From Helicobacter mesocricetorum (lineage in GTDB: Bacteria; Campylobacterota; Campylobacteria; Campylobacterales; Helicobacteraceae): a DNA stretch of 56,261 bases. Shown piece after piece: positions 48,894 to 56,261 of this stretch. Position numbers and translations under genes: made by a program. How positions within the stretch are numbered: position 1 is the stretch's first letter; every line of letters starts with the position of its first letter. The notes under the pieces are model-generated. The model did no database searches. It saw only the letters and a program-made list of their open reading frames with translations, and was not told the origin of the DNA. The stretch covers positions 1-56,261 of the forward strand of contig NZ_FZPJ01000038.1 in assembly GCF_900198605.1 (NCBI RefSeq), written 5' to 3'.

Positions 48894-49373
48894 CTAAAAT
48901 GAAATTTCTTTATAGCAAATATCTAAAATCTCATAATCTACCTTTCCGCGAGGTAATTCGACACTAACTTCATCTCCTACAATTTTGCCTAAGAGTTGTT
49001 TAGCTAGGGGGGAGTGATAGGAGATTAAGCCTTTATTGGGATTGCTTTCTGTTGCTCCTACAATGGTATAGCAAAATTTCTCTTCAGTGTCTAAGTCTTC
49101 TAAGGTGATGGTGGAGCCAAAGCTCACTTTATCGTGTGATATGGTGGAGGGGTCGATAACTCTGGCTTCTGCAACAAGCTGTGTTAGTTCATTAATCCTT
49201 GCATCAAGAAATAGCTGTCTTTCTCTTGCGGCGTGATATTCGGCATTTTCTTTTAAATCCCCGTGTTCTCTTGCTGTATCAATTTCTTTAATATTTTGAG
49301 GACGTTCCACTTCTTTAAGATTTTTCAGTTCGTTTATAAGCTTGTTATAGCCATATTCTGTCATTGGTTCCAC
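48894..49373 (-). CDS. greA: Transcription elongation factor GreA
   Basis: A factor of about 159 residues with an N-terminal coiled coil that reaches into RNA polymerase to stimulate cleavage of stalled transcripts (TAREHGDLKENAEYHAARER with the acidic tip) and a C-terminal FKBP-like domain (ISYHSPLAKQLLGK). I start at the GTG at 49373, which has GGGAG 7 bases upstream and gives the family-like start EPMTEYGYNKL; an upstream TTG at 49391 lacks an RBS. A TATTAT -10-like box lies just upstream. Confidence 0.93.
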   Translation of the reverse strand: MEPMTEYGYNKLINELKNLKEVERPQNIKEIDTAREHGDLKENAEYHAARERQLFLDARINELTQLVAEARVIDPSTISHDKVSFGSTITLEDLDTEEKFCYTIVGATESNPNKGLISYHSPLAKQLLGKIVGDEVSVELPRGKVDYEILDICYKEISF

Positions 49374-49431
49374 AAAACTACTCCCATACAAATTAATTTA
49401 TAATACTAACTAAAGAGAGTTAAAAAGCCCT

Positions 49432-50562
49432 TTATTTTAATAAGTTTTTTGCAAAATCTTCAATTTTTCTTGCACAATTTTCTGCACTGCCATTTTTTAG
49501 ATATTGCATTAAAATCTCCTTTTGTGAAAAAAATTTTTCATAGTCAAAATTTTTCCATTCTCTTAAAAGATGGTGGGGTTTTACATTTTGCTGTAAAATT
49601 TCTGGAATGATAGGAAAATTGTAGATATTGGGATTATTTTTTGGGGAATGAAAGAATAAAAATTCTAAAAAAATATTGGCTAAACCAATATAATTTAATT
49701 TCACTAAAGATTTTGCAAGTAAAAAATCTATGGTTTTAGCCTTATAAACTAAAAGTGTTGGAATCCCAAGCAAGGTAGTTTCTAAAGTTGCGGTTCCGCT
49801 ACAAACAAAAGCAAATTCACAATCTCTTAATCCCTCATAAGTATCAAAAGAGAGAATAAACTCTTCAACATCTCCATAAATCTTTTTTACTTGCTCTTTA
49901 AAATACTTAGGAATGATTAATAAAGCTTGTTTATTTTGTGTTTTTAAGGTTACGGCTATCTCTTTAAAAACAGGCAATAAAGCTCTAATTTCTGTTACTC
50001 TAGAACCAGGCATAAAAGCTATAAGATTGGTTGTTCTTTTGGAAGTATAGGAGAAGGGTATAGAATCTAAAAGCGGATGCCCTACATAAAAGAGGTTTGC
50101 TTGGGTTGGATAGTAGGCTTTTTCAAAAGGCAAAATTCCCCATAACTCATCACAAATCTTTGCCAAAGTCTTAGCACGATAAGCTTTCCAAGCCCATACT
50201 TGAGGGAGGATGTAATAAACCATGTAGGGTTTATGGGGTTTTTTTACTAGGGATTGGATAATGGGGATATTAAAAGATGAAGAATCCATAAAAATAGCAA
50301 TATCGCATTCTCTAGCTTTTTGGAGTAAAACTTGTCGTATCTTCAAATACTTTGGAAGTAATTTTACAACTCCAATAAAGCCCATAACCCTAAATTCCTC
50401 AACACTAAAAAGACTTTTATAGCCACTTTGTAGGGAATCAAAAACTCCCTCCAAAGTGAAGCTTACTTGTCTTTGCTTTAAAGTCTTAATAAGGGAGGAG
50501 AGATGGAGATTGGAAGAGTATTCTAAAGCGCAAACAAAAATCTTTAAAGGCTTAGCTTCCAT
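49432..50562 (-). CDS. lpxB: Lipid-A-disaccharide synthase
   Basis: A 376-residue GT19 glycosyltransferase that joins UDP-diacylglucosamine and lipid X in lipid A synthesis. Signatures are PHKPYMVYYILPQVWAWK, FMPGSRVTEIRALLPVF and FVCSGTATLETTLLGIPTLL (each within 20 residues). The first residues overlap the upstream coiled-coil gene by 11 bases. Confidence 0.92.
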   Translation of the reverse strand: MEAKPLKIFVCALEYSSNLHLSSLIKTLKQRQVSFTLEGVFDSLQSGYKSLFSVEEFRVMGFIGVVKLLPKYLKIRQVLLQKARECDIAIFMDSSSFNIPIIQSLVKKPHKPYMVYYILPQVWAWKAYRAKTLAKICDELWGILPFEKAYYPTQANLFYVGHPLLDSIPFSYTSKRTTNLIAFMPGSRVTEIRALLPVFKEIAVTLKTQNKQALLIIPKYFKEQVKKIYGDVEEFILSFDTYEGLRDCEFAFVCSGTATLETTLLGIPTLLVYKAKTIDFLLAKSLVKLNYIGLANIFLEFLFFHSPKNNPNIYNFPIIPEILQQNVKPHHLLREWKNFDYEKFFSQKEILMQYLKNGSAENCARKIEDFAKNLLK

Positions 50563-51142
50563 CTTCTTTATTTTCTTGATGAGTAATTTCTAGGCTTATT
50601 TTAGAATATTCTAAAGTAATAGTCTGTATGTGTTCTAATAATTGCTGTAATAAATTAAATAATTCCATAGCTTCTTGCAAGGGTACATAATCATTAGCTG
50701 GAGTTGCAAGGAGTTTTTTGTAGTTTTGGTAAGAGACTTCTAATTTCTTCACAGCAGTGGGTTTTGGTGGAAGATTGATATTTGTTTGTAAAAGCAAATC
50801 TCCAAGAACATCAAGTTGTGCCTTTATTGAAGAAAAACTAGTTTTAGTCTCATCATCTTTTAAATGAATACTTTCTTTAGAATCTTTTAAAGCCTGTAAT
50901 TTTTGCTCAAGCGTAATTGCTAATGCTTTATTTTTTTGCTCTAATTCATCATTTTGCACATTTAATAAAGCATTTTTGGCAGAGATTTCATTAAAGGTTT
51001 GGATTAATTCTTCTCTGTCTTTTTGTAAGTTTTTATATTCTTCATTAAATCGTTTTTTTGCTTCTTCAAAAATTTCATAAATTTGCCACGATTCTTTGAT
51101 GGTTTCTAGTTTTTTTGTGAGTTCTTGTAAGTTACGATTCAT
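50552..51142 (-). CDS. Hypothetical coiled-coil protein
   Basis: A 196-residue, highly helical protein with long Glu/Lys/Gln heptads (EEYKNLQKDREELIQTFNEI; NDELEQKNKALAITLEQKL), no signal peptide and no membrane segment. A C-terminal helical part (LFNLLQQLLEHIQTITLEYS) may mediate oligomerisation. No family recognised. It overlaps lpxB by 11 bases and the NUDIX gene by four, so it is made together with envelope enzymes. Confidence 0.72.
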   Translation of the reverse strand: MNRNLQELTKKLETIKESWQIYEIFEEAKKRFNEEYKNLQKDREELIQTFNEISAKNALLNVQNDELEQKNKALAITLEQKLQALKDSKESIHLKDDETKTSFSSIKAQLDVLGDLLLQTNINLPPKPTAVKKLEVSYQNYKKLLATPANDYVPLQEAMELFNLLQQLLEHIQTITLEYSKISLEITHQENKEDGS

Positions 51143-51738
51143 AGCATCTCTTTAGTAAAAAACCATAAGAAGGCAAACATAACGCCAGAGGTTTTAGGAT
51201 AGGATTCATCAAAAATGAAAGAATAAGCTTGATTTTTTGGGATAAAAATCACTTCTATATTTTCATCATCAACTCCACCACCATCACTTACTTTATGATT
51301 CTCATTAATTTGAGCAAAAAACAAAGTTTGCTTACTCCCTGCAAACCCGACAGAGCTATAAAACTCTGTAATTTTATGAATCTCTTGCAAAGGCACATCA
51401 TACCCACACTCTTCTAAAATCTCTTCTTGCGCAATCTCTTTTAGAGTTTTATCAGATTTGTCGGTAATCCCAGCACATAACTCATAAGTCCAACCAATTT
51501 CTGTTTGAACACTATGTAGCATTTCTTTAAGATAAACAGCAGGACGAAACTGCTTAACTACCACAAAAGATTCTTTTTCTTTATGATAAAGAAGAATTGC
51601 TACACTATCATAAGCTTGAATAATATCCCATTTTCTCTCTTTACCATTTTCGCAAAAGATCATACTTTGAGGTTTAATATAAGGGGAATCTTTGCATTCA
51701 CATAAGCGAATATTGGTTATATTTTTAGTTGGTTTCAT
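51139..51738 (-). CDS. NUDIX hydrolase, NUDT14-like (UDP-sugar pyrophosphatase type)
   Basis: A 199-residue NUDIX protein. The NUDIX box is GITDKSDKTLKEIAQEEILE then ECGY, with one extra residue after the first Gly compared with the canonical box. The N-terminal CKDSPYIKPQS, KWDIIQAYDSVAILLYHKEK and VVVKQFRPAVYL closely follow human NUDT14 as I remember it. NUDT14-type enzymes cleave UDP-glucose and ADP-ribose. It overlaps csd3 (upstream) by 14 bases and the coiled-coil gene by four. Confidence 0.82.
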   Translation of the reverse strand: MKPTKNITNIRLCECKDSPYIKPQSMIFCENGKERKWDIIQAYDSVAILLYHKEKESFVVVKQFRPAVYLKEMLHSVQTEIGWTYELCAGITDKSDKTLKEIAQEEILEECGYDVPLQEIHKITEFYSSVGFAGSKQTLFFAQINENHKVSDGGGVDDENIEVIFIPKNQAYSFIFDESYPKTSGVMFAFLWFFTKEML

Positions 51739-52942
51739 TGGCTATTTTATCTGGTGTTAAATAAACAATATAAGAATTTCTCAAGTTCTTAAAAGGCACA
51801 TTTTCAATGTTTTGTGCCAAAATACCATCAAGTTCATTTTTATAATGATTGGCTAATCTCAAGAAGCTATCACGTTCTTTGCCCTCTAGTTTTGTTTGTG
51901 CAATTTGTAAATGTTTTAGCGGATTAACCGCATTACCATTTTTATAGATTCCAAAATGCAGGTGAGGACCTGTGCTAAGTCCTGTGCTTCCAACCGTTCC
52001 TAATTGTTTTCCTTGCTCTATAAAAACACCTGCTTTAATGCCTTTATTGATATTATGCATATGGGCATAGAGGGTTCTATAACCATTTTCGTGCTGGATA
52101 ATCACTGTTTTTCCATAACCTCCTTTAGTTCCCGCAAAAACAATCTTGCCCTTGCCAGCAGCTTTAATAGGTGTATGTCTAGGTGCTGCATAATCTACCC
52201 CTAAATGAGGGCGTTTATACCCTAAGATAGGATGTTTTCTAGCAGTAGAAAAATGCGAAGAGATACGTTTATATTTAAGCGGCGTTAATAAAAGATATTT
52301 GTTAAGATTGTTTCCATTTATATCATAAAAATGTCCGTCTTGATGGCGAATAACATAACGATCTTTATTGTTCACATTCAACATAGAGGCTTTAATATTA
52401 GGAGAACCAAAGTATTTTCCAAGCCTGTATTTTCTCTCATAAATAATAGCAAATTTGTCATCTTTTTTAATTTGCCTCTTAAAGTCAATGCTATTTTTAT
52501 AGGCTTGTATAAAGTCAGAAGCTAACAAAGTATCACCTGTATATTTGACAATATCATTATATAATGAACTCTCTACGGAAAGTGCTAAGGTTCGTTTTTC
52601 TATAAAATGTGTGATTGGAATTGCACGCATTTGATAAACGCCATTTTTTTGGTAAATATGCAACTGCGAATCTTCATTAATAGAAATTAACGCTTGCAAA
52701 AGCTTTTCATCTTCATAGAGGGTATAAAAGGTGCTTCCACTTATAATCTCATCGGCTAATTCTTTATCTTCTGGGGCTAAGTCATAATAGACTTTTGCAG
52801 GAATAGAGTTTTTTTCAAAAAAAGTTAATAGTGTTTGCCCCTGTCCCCATTTATCCTCCTTAATAATGGCGGCATTGATAGCTAAAGGAAGCAAACAAAA
52901 AATAAAAGGCAATCTTGTTTTTTTTATAAATCTCTGCAACAT
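51725..52942 (-). CDS. csd3: Periplasmic M23 peptidoglycan peptidase, Csd3/HdpA-like
   Basis: A 405-residue secreted peptidase. A signal peptide (LPFIFCLLPLAINA) leads to a long N-terminal inhibitory/LytM-like region, and the catalytic M23 domain lies at about 235-345. Zinc ligands are in HLGVDYAAPRH and GPHLHFGIY. H. pylori Csd3/HdpA trims peptidoglycan crosslinks and pentapeptides to set helical cell shape; this protein has the same length and layout. It heads the long minus-strand run ending with leuC. Confidence 0.88.
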   Translation of the reverse strand: MLQRFIKKTRLPFIFCLLPLAINAAIIKEDKWGQGQTLLTFFEKNSIPAKVYYDLAPEDKELADEIISGSTFYTLYEDEKLLQALISINEDSQLHIYQKNGVYQMRAIPITHFIEKRTLALSVESSLYNDIVKYTGDTLLASDFIQAYKNSIDFKRQIKKDDKFAIIYERKYRLGKYFGSPNIKASMLNVNNKDRYVIRHQDGHFYDINGNNLNKYLLLTPLKYKRISSHFSTARKHPILGYKRPHLGVDYAAPRHTPIKAAGKGKIVFAGTKGGYGKTVIIQHENGYRTLYAHMHNINKGIKAGVFIEQGKQLGTVGSTGLSTGPHLHFGIYKNGNAVNPLKHLQIAQTKLEGKERDSFLRLANHYKNELDGILAQNIENVPFKNLRNSYIVYLTPDKIANETN

Positions 52943-53056
52943 AAAAAACCTTTTTGGAAAATCGAAAAGCTAAATATTAAAAAATTCTTAATATTCTAGC
53001 AAAAAAAAGTAAAAAATATCTTATTTTTAGCTTAAAGGAGCGATAAATCTTAGGTT

Positions 53057-53959
53057 TTAAGGCATTTTATTATCATTGAGTACAAAAGGTGTATCTTGAT
53101 AAACAGAAAAGTTTAGCCAATTTAAAAACAAAACACTTGCAGAAGAACGCCAAGAAAACATCGGTTCACCTTTGGGGTTGAAGTAGTTTTTAGGGGGATT
53201 AATGGTTAGCCCTTTTTGTAAATCCCGTTTATACTCTATCTCTAAAGTGTCTTTGCTGTATTCTGGATGCCCTAAGATAAAAAAATCTTTAGAATCTTTT
53301 ATTGCGCTTATACCGCTAAGCTCCCCCTCTAATAAGATTTTTAAATGAGAATTCTCTTTGATTTGCAAAGGATTCATAGTAGAATGTCGAGAATGAGGGA
53401 TTTTAATAATATCATCTAATCCATTGAGTAATAAATCTTCATTGATTAAAGAATGTTCGAAAACCCCAAATAATTTTTCTTGAAGCGGAATCTTTTGTAT
53501 GTTATGAAAGTGATATAATCCTGCCATTGCTCCCCAACATAAATACATCGTGCTTGTGCAATTTTGTTTTAAATATTCCATAATAACTACTAATTCTTGC
53601 CAATATTGCACTTCTTCAAAGGCTAAATGTTCAATAGGCGCACCCGTAACAATAGCCCCATCAAATTTTTTCCCTTTAATGCTTTCAAAACTCACATAAA
53701 ACCTATCTAAATGGCTTTTAGGTGTGTTTTTACCCACATAGCTTTGTGTGGAAAGAAGCGTAATATTTACCTGTAAAGGAGAATTTGCAAGGAGCGATAA
53801 AAGCTGATTTTCTGTTTCTATTTTGGTGGGCATTAAATTAATAATAAGAATCTCTAAAACACGAATATCTTGAGTTTTTGCACGAAGCTCCCCCATAATA
53901 AAAGCCTTTTCTTTTAAGAGTGAAAAAGCTGGAATATCTTCTGGAATAACAACTGGCAT
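53057..53959 (-). CDS. metA: Homoserine O-acyltransferase MetA, predicted acetyl-CoA specific
   Basis: A 300-residue MetA-family enzyme that activates homoserine for methionine synthesis. The nucleophile is Cys141 in [20 protein letters not shown] carries the catalytic His region. The residue that sets acyl-CoA choice is Glu110 in [14 protein letters not shown]. In the family Glu here gives acetyltransferase and Gly (E. coli GAPLG) succinyltransferase. With O-acetylhomoserine sulfhydrylase next door, acetyl specificity is the better call than the default succinyltransferase label. Confidence 0.9.
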   Translation of the reverse strand: MPVVIPEDIPAFSLLKEKAFIMGELRAKTQDIRVLEILIINLMPTKIETENQLLSLLANSPLQVNITLLSTQSYVGKNTPKSHLDRFYVSFESIKGKKFDGAIVTGAPIEHLAFEEVQYWQELVVIMEYLKQNCTSTMYLCWGAMAGLYHFHNIQKIPLQEKLFGVFEHSLINEDLLLNGLDDIIKIPHSRHSTMNPLQIKENSHLKILLEGELSGISAIKDSKDFFILGHPEYSKDTLEIEYKRDLQKGLTINPPKNYFNPKGEPMFSWRSSASVLFLNWLNFSVYQDTPFVLNDNKMP

Positions 53960-54247
53960 TTTTTTCCTTTTTATTAAGATTTATCTTCTATTTTATATCG
54001 TCTAAAGTTTCAAAATTAATAACTTGATACCTTTTGTAACTTGCGTGCAATCAAAGAACATCTCTAAATCCTCCCTGTTTTTAAAGTTTAGATAAGAGCC
54101 TCTGTTTTGCATTGCAACAATAAAAAATGTAATAAATATTTAAAATTTCCACTTAAAAATACCTCTCTATGCACCAACTATAACCATCTTTGCAAAACAA
54201 ATCCAAGTGATGAATCTATAATAATTCCACTTAGTATAGAATATTCT
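53960..54247 (-). other. metY-metA intergenic region
   Basis: These 288 bases hold a TATAAA-like -10 close to metA and a short frameshifted reading frame described separately. I see no SAM riboswitch fold or other known methionine leader. Confidence 0.5.
53988..54112 (-). pseudogene. Small coding-like frame, frameshifted, between metY and metA
   Basis: A minus-strand ATG at 54112 opens MQNRGSYLNFKNREDLEMFF, continuing DCTQVTK and then a poor end with stop at 54002. If one A is added to the A4 run at 54032-54035 the frame continues as RYQVINFETLDDIK to a TAG at 53988, a much more protein-like ending (41 residues in all). It may be a broken small gene or the tail of a lost one. No family recognised. 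Confidence 0.35.
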
Positions 54248-55540
54248 TTATTTTTCTAAAGCTTGTTTTAAATCCCTAATAAGATCATAGGGGTTTTCCA
54301 ATCCTATGCTTAAACGAATTGTTCTAGGAGTGATTCCAGCTGATTGTAACTCCTCTTGGTTAAGCTGTGAATGCGTTGTAGAGGCTGGATGAATAATCAA
54401 AGACTTAGAATCTCCAATATTTGCAACAATAGCAAAAAGTTCTAAACTATCGCAAATCTTCTGTGCTGCCTCAAAACTTTCTGCCTCAAAACTTAAAAGC
54501 CCACTACTTAAAGAGTCTTTAAAATACTTTTTCAAAAGCGTATTATAGGGATCTCCTTCTAATGCAGGATAGCAAATGTTATGGGCTTTGGGGTGAGATT
54601 GTAAAAACTTCGCAATCTCTAAAGCATTTTGGCTATGCCTTTTGATTCTAAGCTCTAATGTCTCTAAACCTTGCAAGATAATCCAAGCTGCTTGTGCAGA
54701 AAGTGTAGCACCGATATTTCTAAGCCATTCTGTGATAACTCGGATACAAAAAATCGGCAAGGGTAAATTGGCATAAATCAACCCGTGATAACTTTCATCA
54801 GGAGTATTGAAGGCAGGATAGCGAGGATTATCTTTAATGAGGCTATTCAAGTCTTGACGCTCTATAATAGCACCTCCTAAAGCACTTCCTTGCCCATTAA
54901 CATATTTACTTAAACTATACACACTAATATCTACACCATAATCAAAAGGCTTGTGCAAAAAAGCTGTTGCGACAGTATTATCGCAAATCGTGATTATTCC
55001 GTGTTTTTTAGCAATTTTTGTGATTTTTTCTACATCGGCAATAGCGGTTTGTGGGTTAGAGAGACTTTCAAAAAAAATAGCAGATGTTTTATTATCAATA
55101 ATTTTTTCTAAAGAATCTTCAATATTGTCAATATCAAAAACTCTTGCTTCGATTCCAAATCGCTTTAAAGTATGGACAAGTAAGGTTTGGGTTCCTCCAT
55201 AAATTTTATTAGAATATGCAATGTTATTACCATTTTGCGCACAATTAACTAATGTATAAAATACCGCAGATGTTCCACTAGAAGTAGGGACGCCAAAAGC
55301 ACCCCCTTCGATAGCAGCAAGTCTAGCACCTAGTATATCAACAGTTGGACTAGTTAGTCGTGAATAAATATTTCCTAATTCTTGCAAACCAAATCTAGCA
55401 GCTGCTTGTTTTAAATTTTCAAAACTATAAGCAGTGTTTTGATAGATTGGGACACTTAAAGTCCTTTGCGTATCATAAGTGTAACCTGCGTGTAAAGCAA
55501 GTGTATCTTCAGAAAAATTATTATGCGTTAAATTTGGCAT
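54248..55540 (-). CDS. metY: O-acetylhomoserine sulfhydrylase
   Basis: A Cys/Met-metabolism PLP enzyme of about 430 residues that makes homocysteine from O-acetylhomoserine and sulfide. The N-terminal TLALHAGYTYD and SVPIYQNTAYSFE and the PLP lysine in YSLSKYVNGQGSALGG are typical of MetY; LGNIYSRLTSPTVDILGARL is the cofactor phosphate region. I start at the ATG at 55540, preceded by AAAGGAG at ideal spacing; the ATG at 55570 lacks an RBS. It is paired with metA. Confidence 0.9.
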   Translation of the reverse strand: MPNLTHNNFSEDTLALHAGYTYDTQRTLSVPIYQNTAYSFENLKQAAARFGLQELGNIYSRLTSPTVDILGARLAAIEGGAFGVPTSSGTSAVFYTLVNCAQNGNNIAYSNKIYGGTQTLLVHTLKRFGIEARVFDIDNIEDSLEKIIDNKTSAIFFESLSNPQTAIADVEKITKIAKKHGIITICDNTVATAFLHKPFDYGVDISVYSLSKYVNGQGSALGGAIIERQDLNSLIKDNPRYPAFNTPDESYHGLIYANLPLPIFCIRVITEWLRNIGATLSAQAAWIILQGLETLELRIKRHSQNALEIAKFLQSHPKAHNICYPALEGDPYNTLLKKYFKDSLSSGLLSFEAESFEAAQKICDSLELFAIVANIGDSKSLIIHPASTTHSQLNQEELQSAGITPRTIRLSIGLENPYDLIRDLKQALEK

Positions 55541-55574
55541 TGTAGCTCCTTTATTTGAATGAAATTTCAAGGAA

Positions 55575-55583
55575 ATAATAGCA
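55575..55583 (-). promoter_or_regulatory. Candidate extended -10 for metY
   Basis: The minus strand reads TGCTATTAT, 35 bases before the metY ATG, in an AT-rich upstream region. Confidence 0.45.
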
Positions 55584-55630
55584 TAAATAATTAAAATACA
55601 TATTGTATTTGTAATTTATCAAAAATATTT

Positions 55631-56137
55631 TTAGGATTTGTTACCTTTTTCTACATTATGTGAATTGAAATTCTGACTTTGTTCTAAAATTTCATTATAA
55701 AGTGTATTGATTGCTAAATATAGCATTTCATAGATTTTTTGAAATCCCTCTAAATCTTTATAGTGATAAGGATCAGGCACATCTCTCCCTCCTAATCCAT
55801 AATCCCCCATAAGAACTACTTTGTCTTTAGAAAAAAACCGCAATAAATCTTGATAATTTTGTCTATCCATTGCTACAATTAAATCAAAATTATCATCTTC
55901 ATAGGCATTAACTTTACGACCTTTTAGGTAAGAAATGTCAATTCCATTATTCTTTGCAATTTCAATAGAGCGAGAATCTGGAGATTCATCAATATGCCAA
56001 CCACTAGTCCCTGCAGAATCAATCTTTAAATCCATTCCTCTCTTTTGTGCCAAATCTTTAGCAATCCCCTCTGCTAAAGGTGAGCGACAAATATTTCCTA
56101 AACAAACAAATAAAATAGCTTGAATTTTTTGCTTCAT
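55631..56137 (-). CDS. Low-molecular-weight protein-tyrosine phosphatase
   Basis: A 168-residue phosphatase. The P-loop is FVCLGNICRSP with nucleophile Cys12 and Arg18; the general acid Asp is in VPDPYH. Bacterial members often act with tyrosine kinases of polysaccharide export or on host proteins; no kinase is present here. It has its own promoter and lies 90 bases upstream of metY. Confidence 0.9.
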   Translation of the reverse strand: MKQKIQAILFVCLGNICRSPLAEGIAKDLAQKRGMDLKIDSAGTSGWHIDESPDSRSIEIAKNNGIDISYLKGRKVNAYEDDNFDLIVAMDRQNYQDLLRFFSKDKVVLMGDYGLGGRDVPDPYHYKDLEGFQKIYEMLYLAINTLYNEILEQSQNFNSHNVEKGNKS

Positions 56138-56162
56138 TTTTGCCCTTTAAAGTTAAATTTGT

Positions 56163-56168
56163 ATTATA
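56163..56168 (-). promoter_or_regulatory. Consensus -10 (TATAAT) for the phosphatase gene
   Basis: The minus strand reads AGTATAATAC, 26 bases before the ATG; AAAGGG serves as ribosome binding site. Confidence 0.55.
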
Positions 56169-56196
56169 CTAAATTCTCTCAAGGCTTAAAGAAAGG

Positions 56197-56223
56197 AGCA
56201 AATCCACAATATTTGGATTTGCT
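56197..56223 (-). terminator. Perfect 10-bp hairpin, likely terminator of a gene beyond the window
   Basis: AGCAAATCCA and TGGATTTGCT pair perfectly around a 7-base loop. On the minus strand the stem is followed by CCTTTCTTT, fitting the end of a minus-strand gene whose stop would lie at 56233-56243 (TGA or TAA depending on frame). Too little of that gene is visible to name it. Confidence 0.5.
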
Positions 56224-56261
56224 TATAAACCTTATCAAAGCTTAAAGAATAGAGGGTAGGG

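Noticed and set aside
52973-52995. AATATTAA/TTAATATT hairpin between metA and csd3 as a terminator
   Set aside because: It is AT-only with no clear T-run, so it is too weak to call.
53960-54247. SAM riboswitch or T-box upstream of metA
   Set aside because: No recognisable conserved core or paired arms; the region instead holds coding-like fragments.

Overview
The window is AT-rich DNA from an epsilonproteobacterium, most likely a Helicobacter of the enterohepatic, urease-negative type. Gene content and order recall H. pylori blocks (from memory: ddlA-hydrolase-murF-HIT; aroB-mscS-mtaB-ftsH-like-small gene; gyrA-small gene-flgR; coaX-two envelope genes-dut-greA-lpxB). Other genes are absent from H. 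pylori as far as I recall (TRAP transporter, leuC, hisG, MetA/MetY). Gene density is high, many neighbours overlap by 1-14 bases, and long homopolymeric C/G tracts of the phase-variation type are present.

Layout. 1-370: 5' end of a surface or secreted protein gene (minus) behind two 12-base C tracts. 369-2658: two-component system. 2798-9101: cytochrome c, a D-alanine/peptidoglycan cluster (alr, ddl, hydrolase, murF), a HIT protein and a luciferase-like flavin enzyme. 9107-12556: mutY, luxS, ligA. 12744-16954 (minus): phase-variable FkbM methyltransferase, CvfB-like RNA-binding protein, membrane protein, UbiD decarboxylase. 17084-25797 (plus): TRAP 2-oxoacid-type transporter, polysaccharide deacetylase, class V aminotransferase, UDP-glucuronate epimerase, kdsB, ribA, moeA. 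25813-31770 (minus): five overlapping genes aroB-mscS-mtaB-FtsH-like-small protein; the FtsH-like member has lost its zinc-protease motif. 31919-33975: MdtJ/MdtI-like exporter pair, cyclophilin, degenerate trypsin-fold protein. 34035-39274: gyrA, small protein, flgR, asd.

39275-42600 is the only clear accessory segment. It holds a coiled-coil/membrane-anchor gene between direct repeats that carry operator-like palindromes, two decayed S24 (LexA/CI-type) repressor remnants, a KAP P-loop NTPase broken by single-base shifts in short homopolymers, and a C13T9 tract facing an A7G8 tract. It looks like a decayed phage or defence cassette between asd and dapD.

42602-56261 is mostly minus strand: dapD, then a long run csd3-NUDIX-coiled coil-lpxB-greA-dut-two envelope proteins-coaX-hisG-leuC, then metA, a small unexplained reading frame, metY and a low-molecular-weight phosphatase. 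MetA carries Glu at the acyl-CoA specificity position and lies beside O-acetylhomoserine sulfhydrylase, so methionine synthesis probably runs through O-acetylhomoserine.

Most of the window is ordinary core metabolism and envelope biogenesis. The parts that repay a second look are the accessory segment, the tandem C tracts at the left edge, the protease-dead FtsH paralogue and the phase-variable FkbM gene.
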